From: Bradyrhizobium ottawaense | GTDB taxonomy: Bacteria; Pseudomonadota; Alphaproteobacteria; Rhizobiales; Xanthobacteraceae | Assembly (NCBI RefSeq): GCF_900099825.1 | Contig: NZ_LT629693.1 | Span: 7,575,001 to 7,639,000 of the forward strand | DNA: 64,000 nucleotides | Direction of reading: 5' to 3' | Shown: positions 29,241 to 37,933 of the stretch, in pieces | Layout: the number at the start of each line of letters is the position of its first letter | Numbering within the stretch: position 1 is the stretch's first letter | Notes under the pieces: generated by a model | What the model was told of the DNA's origin: nothing | Database searches by the model: none | Seen by the model: only the letters and a program-made list of their open reading frames with translations | Translations under genes and position numbers: made by a program

Positions 29241-30626
29241 ATGCCCATTCAAGTGCTGATGCCTGCGCTGTCGCCCACCATGGAAAAGGGCAACCTTGCC
29301 AAGTGGCTGAAAAAGGAAGGCGAGACGATCAAATCGGGCGATGTCATCGCCGAGATCGAAACCGACAAGGCGACAATGGAGGTCGAGGCGACCGATGAAG
29401 GTACGCTCGGCAAGATCCTGATCCCCGAGGGGACGGCCGATGTTGCCGTCAACACCCCGATCGCAACCATTCTGGCTGACGGAGAGACCGCCGCCGATCT
29501 AGGCAAGGCACCGGCTGCCGCGCCGCCGAAACAGGAGAAGGCCGAGGCTCCCGCCGCCGCCAAGACGGAAGCGCCCGAACCGTCCCATAAGCCACCGGCC
29601 GCAGCCGTCGCCGAGCCCGATCCGGAAGTCCCTGCAGGCACCGAGATGGTGACGATGACCATCCGCGAGGCTCTGCGCGACGCGATGGCCGAAGAAATGC
29701 GGCGCGACCCTGACGTGTTCATCATGGGCGAAGAGGTCGCGGAATATCAGGGCGCCTACAAGGTTACGCAGGGACTTCTGCAGGAATTCGGCGACAGGCG
29801 CGTCATCGATACGCCGATCACCGAGCACGGCTTTGCCGGCATTGGGGTCGGTGCGGCGATGGCGGGACTGAAGCCGATTGTCGAATTCATGACCTTCAAC
29901 TTCGCCATGCAGGCGATCGACCAGATCATCAATTCCGCGGCCAAGACGCTGTACATGTCCGGTGGCCAGATGACCTGCCAGATCGTGTTCCGCGGTCCAA
30001 ACGGCGCGGCGTCCCGCGTCGCGGCTCAGCATAGCCAGGACTACTCGGCCTGGTATTCGCAAGTTCCTGGCCTGAAGGTGGTCGCGCCGTATTCGGCTGC
30101 CGACTACAAGGGGTTGTTGAAGGCCGCGATCCGCGATCCCAATCCGGTCATCTTCCTCGAAAACGAAATGCTGTACGGCCACACCGGCGAGGTGCCGAAG
30201 CTCGACGATTATGTGGTGCCGATCGGTAAAGCGAGGATCGTGCGAACCGGCGGCCATGTCACGCTGATCTCGTGGTCGAACGGCATGTCCTATGCCTTGA
30301 AGGCTGCCGACGAACTCGCCAAGGAAGGCATCGAGGCCGAGGTGATCGACCTGCGCACGCTGCGTCCGATGGACACCGAGACCATCGTTGCCTCCGTCAA
30401 GAAGACCGGCCGTGCGGTGACGGTGGAAGAGGGCTGGCAGCAGAGCGGCGTCGGCGCCGAGGTCGCCGCCCGCATCATGGAACAGGCCTTCGATTATCTG
30501 GATGCGCCGGTGGCGCGGGTATCTGGCAAGGATGTGCCGATGCCGTATGCCGCGAACCTCGAAAAGCTCGCATTGCCGACGGTGGCCGAAGTGGTCGCGG
30601 CCGCCAAAGCCGTGTCGTATCGGTAA
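29241..30626 (+). CDS. pdhB: Pyruvate dehydrogenase E1 beta subunit with N-terminal lipoyl domain
   Basis: 461 aa, about 130 longer than a bare E1 beta. Residues 1-76 are a lipoyl domain with the modifiable Lys43 in [13 protein letters not shown], then an Ala/Pro linker (about 85-130), then the E1 beta catalytic part ([70 protein letters not shown]). The fused lipoyl domain is an alphaproteobacterial trait. Start follows GGGAG. It is co-transcribed with pdhA and pdhC. Confidence 0.97.
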   Translation: MPIQVLMPALSPTMEKGNLAKWLKKEGETIKSGDVIAEIETDKATMEVEATDEGTLGKILIPEGTADVAVNTPIATILADGETAADLGKAPAAAPPKQEKAEAPAAAKTEAPEPSHKPPAAAVAEPDPEVPAGTEMVTMTIREALRDAMAEEMRRDPDVFIMGEEVAEYQGAYKVTQGLLQEFGDRRVIDTPITEHGFAGIGVGAAMAGLKPIVEFMTFNFAMQAIDQIINSAAKTLYMSGGQMTCQIVFRGPNGAASRVAAQHSQDYSAWYSQVPGLKVVAPYSAADYKGLLKAAIRDPNPVIFLENEMLYGHTGEVPKLDDYVVPIGKARIVRTGGHVTLISWSNGMSYALKAADELAKEGIEAEVIDLRTLRPMDTETIVASVKKTGRAVTVEEGWQQSGVGAEVAARIMEQAFDYLDAPVARVSGKDVPMPYAANLEKLALPTVAEVVAAAKAVSYR

Positions 30627-30631
30627 AGTTC

Positions 30632-30937
30632 ATGGCTGGTCCCAACGAACAGCCACTGCCGCCAGACGTTATCGGCCGCGAGGACGCGATCGAAATATTG
30701 CGTGCGTTCGTCGTCGATGGCGGGCTCTCGATCGCATTCCAGCGCGCGTTCGAGGAGCCGGATATGTGGGGCCTGCTGCTGGTCGATATCGCCCGCCACG
30801 CTGCACGCGCCTATGGGCGCGAGGCCGAATACACCGAGGACGAGGCGCTGGGGCGCATCGTCGACATGTTCGAAGCCGAAATCAATCGGCCGACTGACGT
30901 GGGCTCGACCACGCCTCGGTCGCAACAAGGTCACTGA
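30632..30937 (+). CDS. DUF5076-like protein in the pdh cluster
   Basis: 101-aa cytoplasmic protein starting 6 nt after pdhB and ending 2 nt before pdhC, so it is translated within the pdh operon. Sequence: [53 protein letters not shown], then an acidic helical end. Such a small gene in this position is conserved in related genomes as I recall. Its role is unknown; the position suggests a small accessory or regulator of the complex, or a chance passenger. Confidence 0.8.
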   Translation: MAGPNEQPLPPDVIGREDAIEILRAFVVDGGLSIAFQRAFEEPDMWGLLLVDIARHAARAYGREAEYTEDEALGRIVDMFEAEINRPTDVGSTTPRSQQGH

Positions 30938-30939
30938 CA

Positions 30940-32289
30940 ATGCCGATCAACATTTTGATGCCTGCGCTGTCGCCCACGATGGAAAAAGGCAACCTTGCCA
31001 AGTGGCTCAAGAAAGAGGGCGACAAGGTCAAGTCCGGCGACGTGATCGCGGAGATCGAGACCGACAAGGCGACGATGGAAGTCGAGGCGGTCGACGAAGG
31101 CACGATCGCGAAGATCCTGGTGCCTGAAGGCACGCAGGATGTGCCGGTCAACGATATCATCGCGGTCATGGCCGGCGACGGCGAGGATGTGAAGGCAGCG
31201 GGATCCGGTGCCGCACCGGCGCCGAAGGCCGCCGCGGCACCGGCCGCGCAACCGGCCCCCGCGGCAGCGCCTGCCGCTGCCGCGCCTGCGCCGAAGCCTG
31301 CTTCCGCCGCGCCGGCTCCCGCGCCGCAAGCGGCTGCACCGGCGGCGCAAGCCAACGGCCATGCCCGGGTATTTTCGTCGCCGCTGGCCCGTCGTCTCGC
31401 CAAGGAAGCCGGCATCGAAATCGGCCGTATCAACGGCTCCGGTCCGCATGGCCGCATCGTCGCCCGCGACGTCGCGGACGCCAAATCTGGCAAGGGCCTG
31501 AAGGCGCCGGCCGCCGCGCCGTCGGCCGGTCCGAGCATTGCGCCATCGATGTCGGACAAGCAGATTCTCGCGCTGTTCGAACCGGGCTCGTACGAAGTCA
31601 TCCCGCATGACGGCATGCGCCGCACGATTGCGCAGCGGCTCACGGCGTCGATCCAGACCATTCCGCATTTCTACCTGACGATGGACTGCGACATCGGCAA
31701 GCTCTTGGCCGCGCGCGAGGAGATCAATGCCGCGGCTCCGAAGGACAAGGAAAAGAAGCCGCTCTACAAGCTCTCCGTCAACGATTTCGTCATCAAGGCG
31801 ATGGCGATCGCGCTGCAGCGGATTCCGAACTGCAACGTCAGCTGGACCGAAAGCGGCATGCTCAAGCACAAGCATTCCGACATCGGCGTCGCCGTGGCGA
31901 TGCCGGGCGGCCTGATCACCCCGATCATCCGCAAGGCCGAAACCAAGTCGCTGTCGACGATCTCGGCCGAGATGAAGGACTTTGCGGCGCGGGCGCGGTC
32001 GCGCAAGCTCAAGCCGGACGAATATCAGGGCGGCACCACGGCGGTGTCGAACCTCGGCATGTACGGCATCAAGGACTTTACGGCGGTCATCAACCCGCCG
32101 CACGCGACGATCCTGGCGGTCGGCACCAGCGAGGAGCGCGCGGTCGTGCGCGCCGGCAAGATCGAGGCCGCGCACATCATGAGCGTGACGCTGTCCTGCG
32201 ATCACCGCGCGGTCGACGGCGCGCTGGGGGCCGAGCTGATCGGCGCCTTCAAGATGCTGATCGAAAACCCCGTCATGATGATGGTGTGA
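30940..32289 (+). CDS. pdhC: Dihydrolipoyl acetyltransferase (E2) of pyruvate dehydrogenase
   Basis: 449-aa core subunit that carries the acetyl group from lipoate to CoA. One lipoyl domain (residues 1-76, Lys43 in [13 protein letters not shown]), an Ala/Pro-rich linker, a peripheral subunit-binding domain (about 145-182: [35 protein letters not shown]) and the catalytic domain, ending with the active-site His and Asp in [14 protein letters not shown]. The lipoyl domain is nearly identical to the one in pdhB. It starts 2 nt after the preceding stop. Confidence 0.97.
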   Translation: MPINILMPALSPTMEKGNLAKWLKKEGDKVKSGDVIAEIETDKATMEVEAVDEGTIAKILVPEGTQDVPVNDIIAVMAGDGEDVKAAGSGAAPAPKAAAAPAAQPAPAAAPAAAAPAPKPASAAPAPAPQAAAPAAQANGHARVFSSPLARRLAKEAGIEIGRINGSGPHGRIVARDVADAKSGKGLKAPAAAPSAGPSIAPSMSDKQILALFEPGSYEVIPHDGMRRTIAQRLTASIQTIPHFYLTMDCDIGKLLAAREEINAAAPKDKEKKPLYKLSVNDFVIKAMAIALQRIPNCNVSWTESGMLKHKHSDIGVAVAMPGGLITPIIRKAETKSLSTISAEMKDFAARARSRKLKPDEYQGGTTAVSNLGMYGIKDFTAVINPPHATILAVGTSEERAVVRAGKIEAAHIMSVTLSCDHRAVDGALGAELIGAFKMLIENPVMMMV

Positions 32290-32294
32290 CGTCA

Positions 32295-32374
32295 GTCATT
32301 GCGAGCGCAGCGAAGCAATCCATTTCACCACCGGAAGTATGGATTGCTTCGTCGCAAGTGCTCCTCGCAATGAC
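32295..32374. repeat. Palindromic intergenic repeat, short copy
   Basis: GTCATTGCGAG and CTCGCAATGAC arms with inner GCGAAGCAATCCA / TGGATTGCTTCG, 80 bp long. It lies inside the pdh cluster between pdhC and lpdA, so it will be transcribed and could influence lpdA expression. Confidence 0.85.
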
Positions 32375-32418
32375 GGAAGCGAACTGTCCGGTTGAACGAT
32401 GAGAACGAGCGCATAGCC

Positions 32419-33837
32419 ATGGCCGACACATCCTTCGACGTCATCATCATCGGCTCCGGCCCCGGCGGTTACGTCACCGCGATCCGCGCCGCCCAGCTCG
32501 GCTACAAGACCGCGATCATCGAGAAATCCTATCTCGGCGGCATCTGCCTGAACTGGGGCTGCATCCCGACCAAGGCGCTGTTACGGTCGGCCGAGATCTA
32601 CCACTACATGAAGCACGCCAAGGATTACGGGCTGTCGGCCGACAACGTGTCGTTCGACCCGAAAGCCGTGGTGGCGCGCTCGCGCGGCGTCTCCAAGCGC
32701 CTCAATGACGGCGTCGGCTTCCTGATGAAGAAGAACAAGGTGACGGTGATCTGGGGCGACGCTTCGATCGACGCGCCCGGCAAGGTCACCGTGAAGAAAT
32801 CCGCCGTCGAGGCGCCCAAGGGCGCGCTCGGCGAGGGCGCCTACCAGGCCCAGCACATCATCCTCGCGACCGGCGCGCGGCCGCGCGTGCTGCCGGGGCT
32901 GGAGCCCGACAAGAAACTGGTCTGGACCTATTTCGAGGCGATGGTGCCGGACAAGATGCCGAAGTCGCTGTTGGTGGTGGGCTCCGGCGCGATCGGTATC
33001 GAGTTCGCGTCGTTCTTCCACACTATGGGTGCTGCCGTCACCGTGGTCGAGGTGCTGCCGCAGATCCTTCCCGTCGAGGATGCGGAGATCGCGGGCCTGG
33101 CGCGCAAGCAGCTGGAGAAGCAGGGCATCAAGATCCTCTCCAGCACCAAGGTCACCAAACTCGAGAAGAAGGCCGACAGCGTCGTCGCCACCATCGACGA
33201 CGGCAAGGCGCCCCAGACGGTCGAGTTCGACCGGGTGATCTCTGCGGTCGGCGTGGTCGGCAATATCGAAGGCCTCGGGTTGGAGAAGCTCGGCGTCAAG
33301 ACCGACCGCGGCTGCGTCGTGATCGACGGCTACGGCAAGACCAACGTGCCCGGCATCTACGCCATCGGCGATGTCGCGGGGCCGCCGATGCTGGCGCACA
33401 AGGCCGAGCATGAGGGCGTGGTTTGCATCGAGGCCATCAAGGGTCTGCATCCGCACGCCATGGACAAGAACCTGATTCCGGGCTGCACCTACTGCCAGCC
33501 GCAGGTGGCGTCCGTCGGCCTCACCGAGGCCAGGGCGAAAGAGGGCGGCCGCGAAATCCGCGTCGGGCGTTTCCCGTTCGTCGGCAACGGAAAGGCGATC
33601 GCGCTCGGTGAGGACCAGGGGCTGATCAAGGTGATCTTCGACAAGAAGACCGGCCAGCTGTTGGGCGCGCATATGGTCGGCGCCGAGGTCACCGAACTGA
33701 TCCAGGGCTACGTGGTCGCGATGAATCTGGAGACCACCGAGGAAGAGCTGATGCACACGATCTTCCCGCATCCGACCTTGTCCGAGATGATGAAGGAAGC
33801 GGTGCTGGATGCCTATGGGCGCGTGCTGAATATGTAA
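32419..33837 (+). CDS. lpdA: Dihydrolipoyl dehydrogenase (E3)
   Basis: 472-aa FAD enzyme that reoxidises dihydrolipoamide with NAD+. FAD-binding GSGPGGYVTAIRAAQLG, the redox disulfide GGICLNWGCIPTKALL, NAD-binding VVGSGAIGIEFASFF, FAD site IYAIGDVAGPPMLAHKAEHEG and the active-site HPTLSE at the C-terminus. The start at 32419 gives the normal N-terminus. It is the last gene of the pdh cluster, 129 nt after pdhC because of the repeat. Confidence 0.97.
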   Translation: MADTSFDVIIIGSGPGGYVTAIRAAQLGYKTAIIEKSYLGGICLNWGCIPTKALLRSAEIYHYMKHAKDYGLSADNVSFDPKAVVARSRGVSKRLNDGVGFLMKKNKVTVIWGDASIDAPGKVTVKKSAVEAPKGALGEGAYQAQHIILATGARPRVLPGLEPDKKLVWTYFEAMVPDKMPKSLLVVGSGAIGIEFASFFHTMGAAVTVVEVLPQILPVEDAEIAGLARKQLEKQGIKILSSTKVTKLEKKADSVVATIDDGKAPQTVEFDRVISAVGVVGNIEGLGLEKLGVKTDRGCVVIDGYGKTNVPGIYAIGDVAGPPMLAHKAEHEGVVCIEAIKGLHPHAMDKNLIPGCTYCQPQVASVGLTEARAKEGGREIRVGRFPFVGNGKAIALGEDQGLIKVIFDKKTGQLLGAHMVGAEVTELIQGYVVAMNLETTEEELMHTIFPHPTLSEMMKEAVLDAYGRVLNM

Positions 33838-33842
33838 CCAGC

Positions 33843-33969
33843 TCGTCATGCGCGGGCTCGACCCGCGCATCCATCACGCAGGAAATGCCTTGTTGATGGA
33901 TGGATTGCCGGGAGCGCAGACAAGTTTACGTAGTCTGCGCAAGGCAGACCACTATCCCCGGCAATGACG
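33843..33969. repeat. Intergenic repeat ATGCGCGGG-CTCGA-CCCGCGCAT...GGCAATGACG
   Basis: Starts with a 9-bp perfect hairpin (33,848-33,870) just after the lpdA stop, then TGGATGGATTGCCGGG, a run of GCGCAGAC palindromic sequence, and CCCCGGCAATGACG. It belongs to a family distinct from the CGTCATTGCGAG repeats; the hairpin may end the pdh transcript. Confidence 0.6.
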
Positions 33970-33991
33970 GCATAAAGAGAAAGACCCTTCC

Positions 33992-35233
33992 GTGAAAGAC
34001 AATGACAATCTGACCATCGAACGTCCGACGTTCGTGACCCATCTCGAATGCGCGATGGAAGGCGACCACTATCCCGCCGACCAGATCCACAACCTTTCGA
34101 AAGCGGGCAAGCCGCTGCTGGTGCGCTACGATCTCGCGGGCGTGAAGAAGGCGCTGACAAAGGACGCGCTGGCGCAACGGCCCGCCGACATGTGGCGCTA
34201 CCGCGAGATGCTGCCGGTGCGGAAAGTTTCCGACATCGTCAGCCTCGGCGAGGTCATGACGCCGCTGATCCGATTGCCGAAACTCGGCAAGAAACTCGGC
34301 GGCGGCGAGATCATCGTCAAGGACGAAGGCCGCCTGCCGACCGGATCGTTCAAGGCCCGCGGCCTGGTGATGGCGGTGTCGATGGGCAAGGCGCTCGGCA
34401 TCGAGCACATGGCGATGCCGACCAACGGCAATGCCGGCGCGGCGCTGGCGGCCTATGCGACGTCCTGCGGGATCCGGACCACGATCTTCTGCCCGGCCGA
34501 TACGCCGGAAGTGAACGTCAGCGAGATCGAATTGCAGGGCGCGACCGTCTATCGCGTCAACGGGCTGATCGACGATTGCGGCAAAATCGTCGGCGAGGGC
34601 AAGGCAAAAGCCGGCTGGTTCGATACCTCGACCCTGAAGGAGCCGTACCGGATCGAAGGCAAGAAGACGATGGGGCTGGAACTCGCCGAGCAGCTCGGCT
34701 GGGAAGTGCCCGACGTGATCTTCTATCCGACCGGCGGCGGCACCGGCCTGATCGGGATGTGGAAGGCGTTTGCCGAACTCGAGGCGATCGGCTTCATCGG
34801 CTCCAAGCGCCCGCGCATGGTCGCGGTGCAGGCATCGGGCTGCGCGCCGATGGTGCGCGCTTTTGAAGCAGGCACCGAGCACGCGCCGCGCTGGGAAGAT
34901 GCCCACACCATCGCCTCGGGCATTCGCGTGCCGCAGGCGGTCGGAGATTTTCTGATCCTGCGCGCGGTCCGCCAGAGCAAGGGTTTCGCCATTGCGGTCA
35001 CGGATGAGAAGATTACTGCTGCGCTCAACGAAGTGGCGCGCGAGGAAGGGCTGTTGCTGTGTCCGGAGGGCGCTGCGACCTACGCCGCCTACAAGGAAAG
35101 CCTCGCCGATGGGCGTGTCACGAAAAATGATCGCGTGATGCTGTTCAATTGCGCGACAGGGCTTAAGTATCCCTTGCCGCCGGTCACGCGTACGCTCGAT
35201 CGCCACAAGCCGATCGACTACGCGAACCTGTGA
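33992..35233 (+). CDS. Threonine synthase-like PLP enzyme
   Basis: 413-aa fold-type II PLP enzyme. The Schiff-base Lys is in PTGSFKARGLVMAVS, the phosphate-binding loop PTNGNAGAALAAYA follows, and the cofactor-contacting glycine-rich turn is FYPTGGGTGLIGMWKAFAEL. The N-terminal zone (ECAMEGDHYPADQIHNLSKA, then LLVRYDL) is the threonine synthase 'zinc-lacking' type lead-in. I cannot exclude a related pyridoxal enzyme with another substrate, because the biosynthetic thrC usually sits with homoserine-pathway genes and none is here. The start is GTG 33992. Confidence 0.82.
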   Translation: MKDNDNLTIERPTFVTHLECAMEGDHYPADQIHNLSKAGKPLLVRYDLAGVKKALTKDALAQRPADMWRYREMLPVRKVSDIVSLGEVMTPLIRLPKLGKKLGGGEIIVKDEGRLPTGSFKARGLVMAVSMGKALGIEHMAMPTNGNAGAALAAYATSCGIRTTIFCPADTPEVNVSEIELQGATVYRVNGLIDDCGKIVGEGKAKAGWFDTSTLKEPYRIEGKKTMGLELAEQLGWEVPDVIFYPTGGGTGLIGMWKAFAELEAIGFIGSKRPRMVAVQASGCAPMVRAFEAGTEHAPRWEDAHTIASGIRVPQAVGDFLILRAVRQSKGFAIAVTDEKITAALNEVAREEGLLLCPEGAATYAAYKESLADGRVTKNDRVMLFNCATGLKYPLPPVTRTLDRHKPIDYANL

Positions 35234-35338
35234 GGTCCTCATCCTGAGGAGGCGCAAAGCGCCGTCTCGAAGGATGGCGGCGAGTTCGGTGGCCTTCATG
35301 GTTCGAGACGCGCTTCGCGCTCCTCACCATGAGGAGCA
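35234..35338. repeat. Intergenic palindromic repeat CCTCATCCTGAGGAG...CTCCTCACCATGAGGAG
   Basis: CCTCATCCTGAGG at the left, GCGCAAAGCGCCGTCTCGAAGGATGG, CATGGTTCGAGACGCGCTTCGCG, and CCTCACCATGAGGAGC at the right give a nested inverted repeat. It is a third class of short repeat in this window and lies between threonine synthase and the Bug-type gene. Confidence 0.75.
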
Positions 35339-35361
35339 GACACATGCGTCGGAGGAAGCAG

Positions 35362-36333
35362 ATGCGAAGATTTGTTCTGGCCGCCCTGTTCGCTACTTTT
35401 GCGTTCGCGGCTTCAGCCTCTGCCGAGAACTACCCCTCGCGTCCCATCACCATCATCGTGCCGTTCGCCGCCGGCGGGCCGTCGGATGCAATGACGCGGA
35501 TTCTTGCCGAGCGGATGAAGATTACGCTTGGTGAAACCCTGCTGGTCGAGAACGTGACCGGAGCGGGCGGTTCGATCGGCGTCGGCCGCGCGGTACGATC
35601 GGCCCCGGACGGCTACACCATCTCTTTCGGCCATCTCGGCACCCACGTCGCCAATGGTGCGATCTACAAGCTCGGTTACGACCTCGTCACCGATCTTGAG
35701 CCGGTGGCGCTGCTGCCGAGCAATCCGATGATCATCGTCAGCAAGAACGCGGTGCCGGCGAAATCGCTGAAGGAGTTTCTGGCCTGGCTGAAGGCGCAGC
35801 CGAAGCCGCCGACCGCGGGCACCGCCGGCGCCGGCTCCGGAAGCCACATCGCCGGGCTCTACTTCGAAAACATCACCGGCATCAAATTGCAATACGTGCC
35901 GTACCGCGGCACGGCCCCCGCCATGAACGATCTCGTCGCCGGCCAGATCGACCTGATCGTCGACCAGACCTCCAACTCGATCGCGCAGGTGCGCGCCGGC
36001 AATATCCGCGCCTACGCCGTCACCGACGACAAGCGCGTCGAGTCCGCGGCCGACATCCCCACCGTGGACGAGGCGGGGCTGCCCGGATTTCACATGACGC
36101 TGTGGTCCGGCCTCTGGGTGCCCAAGGACACGCCCAAGGAAATCGTCGCGAAACTGAATGCCGCTGTTGTCGATGCCCTCAACGATCCGGCGGTGCGCAA
36201 GCAGCTTGAGAACCTCGGCCTGCAGATGCCGCCGAAGAACGAGCTCACGCCGGAGGCGCTGGGCGCCTGGCAGAAGGCCGAGATCGCGAAATGGTGGCCG
36301 ATGATCCGTGACGCCAATGTGAAGGTCGACTAG
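35362..36333 (+). CDS. Bug/TctC-type periplasmic substrate-binding protein
   Basis: 323 aa. A basic signal peptide (MRRFVLAALFATFAFAASASA) precedes NYPSRPITIIVPFAAGGPSDAM, the Bug-family start, then TLLVENVTGAGGSIG, a central PYRGTAPAMNDLVAGQIDL and the C-terminal part. These proteins bind carboxylates or aromatic acids for tripartite tricarboxylate transporters. No TctA/TctB gene is adjacent, so it is an orphan. GGAGGAAG lies directly upstream of ATG 35362, deciding the start. Confidence 0.9.
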   Translation: MRRFVLAALFATFAFAASASAENYPSRPITIIVPFAAGGPSDAMTRILAERMKITLGETLLVENVTGAGGSIGVGRAVRSAPDGYTISFGHLGTHVANGAIYKLGYDLVTDLEPVALLPSNPMIIVSKNAVPAKSLKEFLAWLKAQPKPPTAGTAGAGSGSHIAGLYFENITGIKLQYVPYRGTAPAMNDLVAGQIDLIVDQTSNSIAQVRAGNIRAYAVTDDKRVESAADIPTVDEAGLPGFHMTLWSGLWVPKDTPKEIVAKLNAAVVDALNDPAVRKQLENLGLQMPPKNELTPEALGAWQKAEIAKWWPMIRDANVKVD

Positions 36334-36503
36334 GGCCGGGCGCCAGCCCCGACCTTCCCGCCGGCGCGCCGGTGCGGCGTCTATGACGATTCAAGCCGGC
36401 CCCGATGCCCGCCGCGGGCGTCTCCCCGGTCCCGCGCTTGATCTGGAACCAGGTCTCCAATAGCAATTGCAGTGATTTTTCTCGCCGAAGTGAGGAATTC
36501 ACG

Positions 36504-37919
36504 ATGTGGCTGTTGTTTGTGTTTGCGTGGTTAGCGCTTTTGGCAGCGATTGCGATCGTTACGCAGCAGGCGTTTGGTTACGATCTCAGCCGGATTTGGG
36601 CCCATTTCCTTGAACTGCCCCCGGGGCAGCGTCTGGCCGCAGCCGTCATTGTCGTGCTCGCTCTGGTGCTGATTGGGGTCAGCATCTTTCTTTCCCGCCG
36701 GATGTCGCGCCAGGAAGACAATCTGAGGCTGTTGCGCACCCGCCTCAAGGTGGCCCGGGACGACATGGTGGTCGCGCACGGCCTGCAAAATCATTTCGGC
36801 GAGGTGGTCCAGCACCTGGTCGACAGCAACCCGCAGGAGGCCCTTGCCTCGCTGCAGAAGCGGCTGACGGAGACCGAGCAGAAGGTTGCATTGCAGCAGA
36901 GCCAGGACGTCGCCACCGACATCCAGGAACAGCTCGACGACATCCGGCGGCGCCAACAGGCCCTTCGAGAGACGGTCGGCGAGGTCGCCGAGAAGCGCCG
37001 GGTCACCGAGCCGGTATTCGCCGAAATCAAGGATCGCCAGCGTCAGCTCGAAAGGTCGCTTTCGAAACTTGAAGTCGACGACAACAAGCACAATCTGGCC
37101 GACCGTTTGCAGGAAATCGGCATGGAGGTGCTGGCGATTCAGAAGCGGCTGGCCGTGCTTCAGGAGTCGCTGGTGGCGCTGAACCGGCTCAAGGACGATC
37201 TCGACAAGACCAACGCCGAGCTCGGGCCGCTGCAGGCGCAGGGTGTCGGCATCTATGCCGTGATCGATGAACTGCGCCCGGCCTATGAAACGTTGAGCAA
37301 GAGGATCGATGAATTCGAGTTGAAGGACGGCGAAACGATCAGCAGCCACGTCGAAGCGCTTTCCAGAAGCAAGATGGAGATCGAGCAGAAGGTCGCGCGT
37401 CTCGATGACTGCTTCCATATTCTCGAAACGCTCGATCTGGACTTTGGCGAGCTCAGGCAGCGCCAGGTCCATCTGGAGCGTTCGATTGCCGACGTGGAGA
37501 CGGATTCGAACGGCAAGAGCCTTGTCGATCGCCAGAACGCGCTGAACGAATTTATCCTTCAGGCGCGATTGCGCCTCAGCACGCTGGAGTCCTCATTCAC
37601 GACGCTGAACCGGTTCAAGGAAGAACTGACGAAGGCGCAGGCGGACCTCGTGCCGCTGCAGGCCCCGGAATTCGGGATCGAGTCCCTGATCGGTGAAGTG
37701 CATACCGTTCGCGAAATCGTGCTGAAAACCCTCTCCGAAATCGAAGCGAGCGGCGACAATAGTCTTGGATCGCGCCTGGAGCGGCTTTCCTCGAGCAAGC
37801 ACGAGATCGACGAGAGACTGGCGCAGGTCTTCGAACATTTCAGCAAGCTGGATTCCATCAGAAAGGATATCGGCGGGATATTCATGTCGATCAGAAGCGC
37901 CCTCATGAAGGTAGGGTGA
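36504..37919 (+). CDS. Two-TM coiled-coil protein with a 142-residue internal repeat
   Basis: 471 aa, no named family recognised. Two N-terminal TM helices (about 2-20 and 43-63) enclose a short loop, and the rest (about 70-460) is predicted coiled coil with heptads of Leu/Ile and much Glu/Lys/Arg. Residues 174-315 and 316-457 are a gap-free repeat with a 142-residue period: RQRQLERS aligns with RQVHLERS, LAVLQESLVALNRLK with LSTLESSFTTLNRFK, GPLQAQGVGI with VPLQAPEFGI, and LSRSKMEIEQKV with LSSSKHEIDERL. A membrane-tethered scaffold or spacer is likely. GAGGAATTC precedes ATG 36504. Confidence 0.85.
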   Translation: MWLLFVFAWLALLAAIAIVTQQAFGYDLSRIWAHFLELPPGQRLAAAVIVVLALVLIGVSIFLSRRMSRQEDNLRLLRTRLKVARDDMVVAHGLQNHFGEVVQHLVDSNPQEALASLQKRLTETEQKVALQQSQDVATDIQEQLDDIRRRQQALRETVGEVAEKRRVTEPVFAEIKDRQRQLERSLSKLEVDDNKHNLADRLQEIGMEVLAIQKRLAVLQESLVALNRLKDDLDKTNAELGPLQAQGVGIYAVIDELRPAYETLSKRIDEFELKDGETISSHVEALSRSKMEIEQKVARLDDCFHILETLDLDFGELRQRQVHLERSIADVETDSNGKSLVDRQNALNEFILQARLRLSTLESSFTTLNRFKEELTKAQADLVPLQAPEFGIESLIGEVHTVREIVLKTLSEIEASGDNSLGSRLERLSSSKHEIDERLAQVFEHFSKLDSIRKDIGGIFMSIRSALMKVG

Positions 37920-37933
37920 GCAGGTTGACGGTC

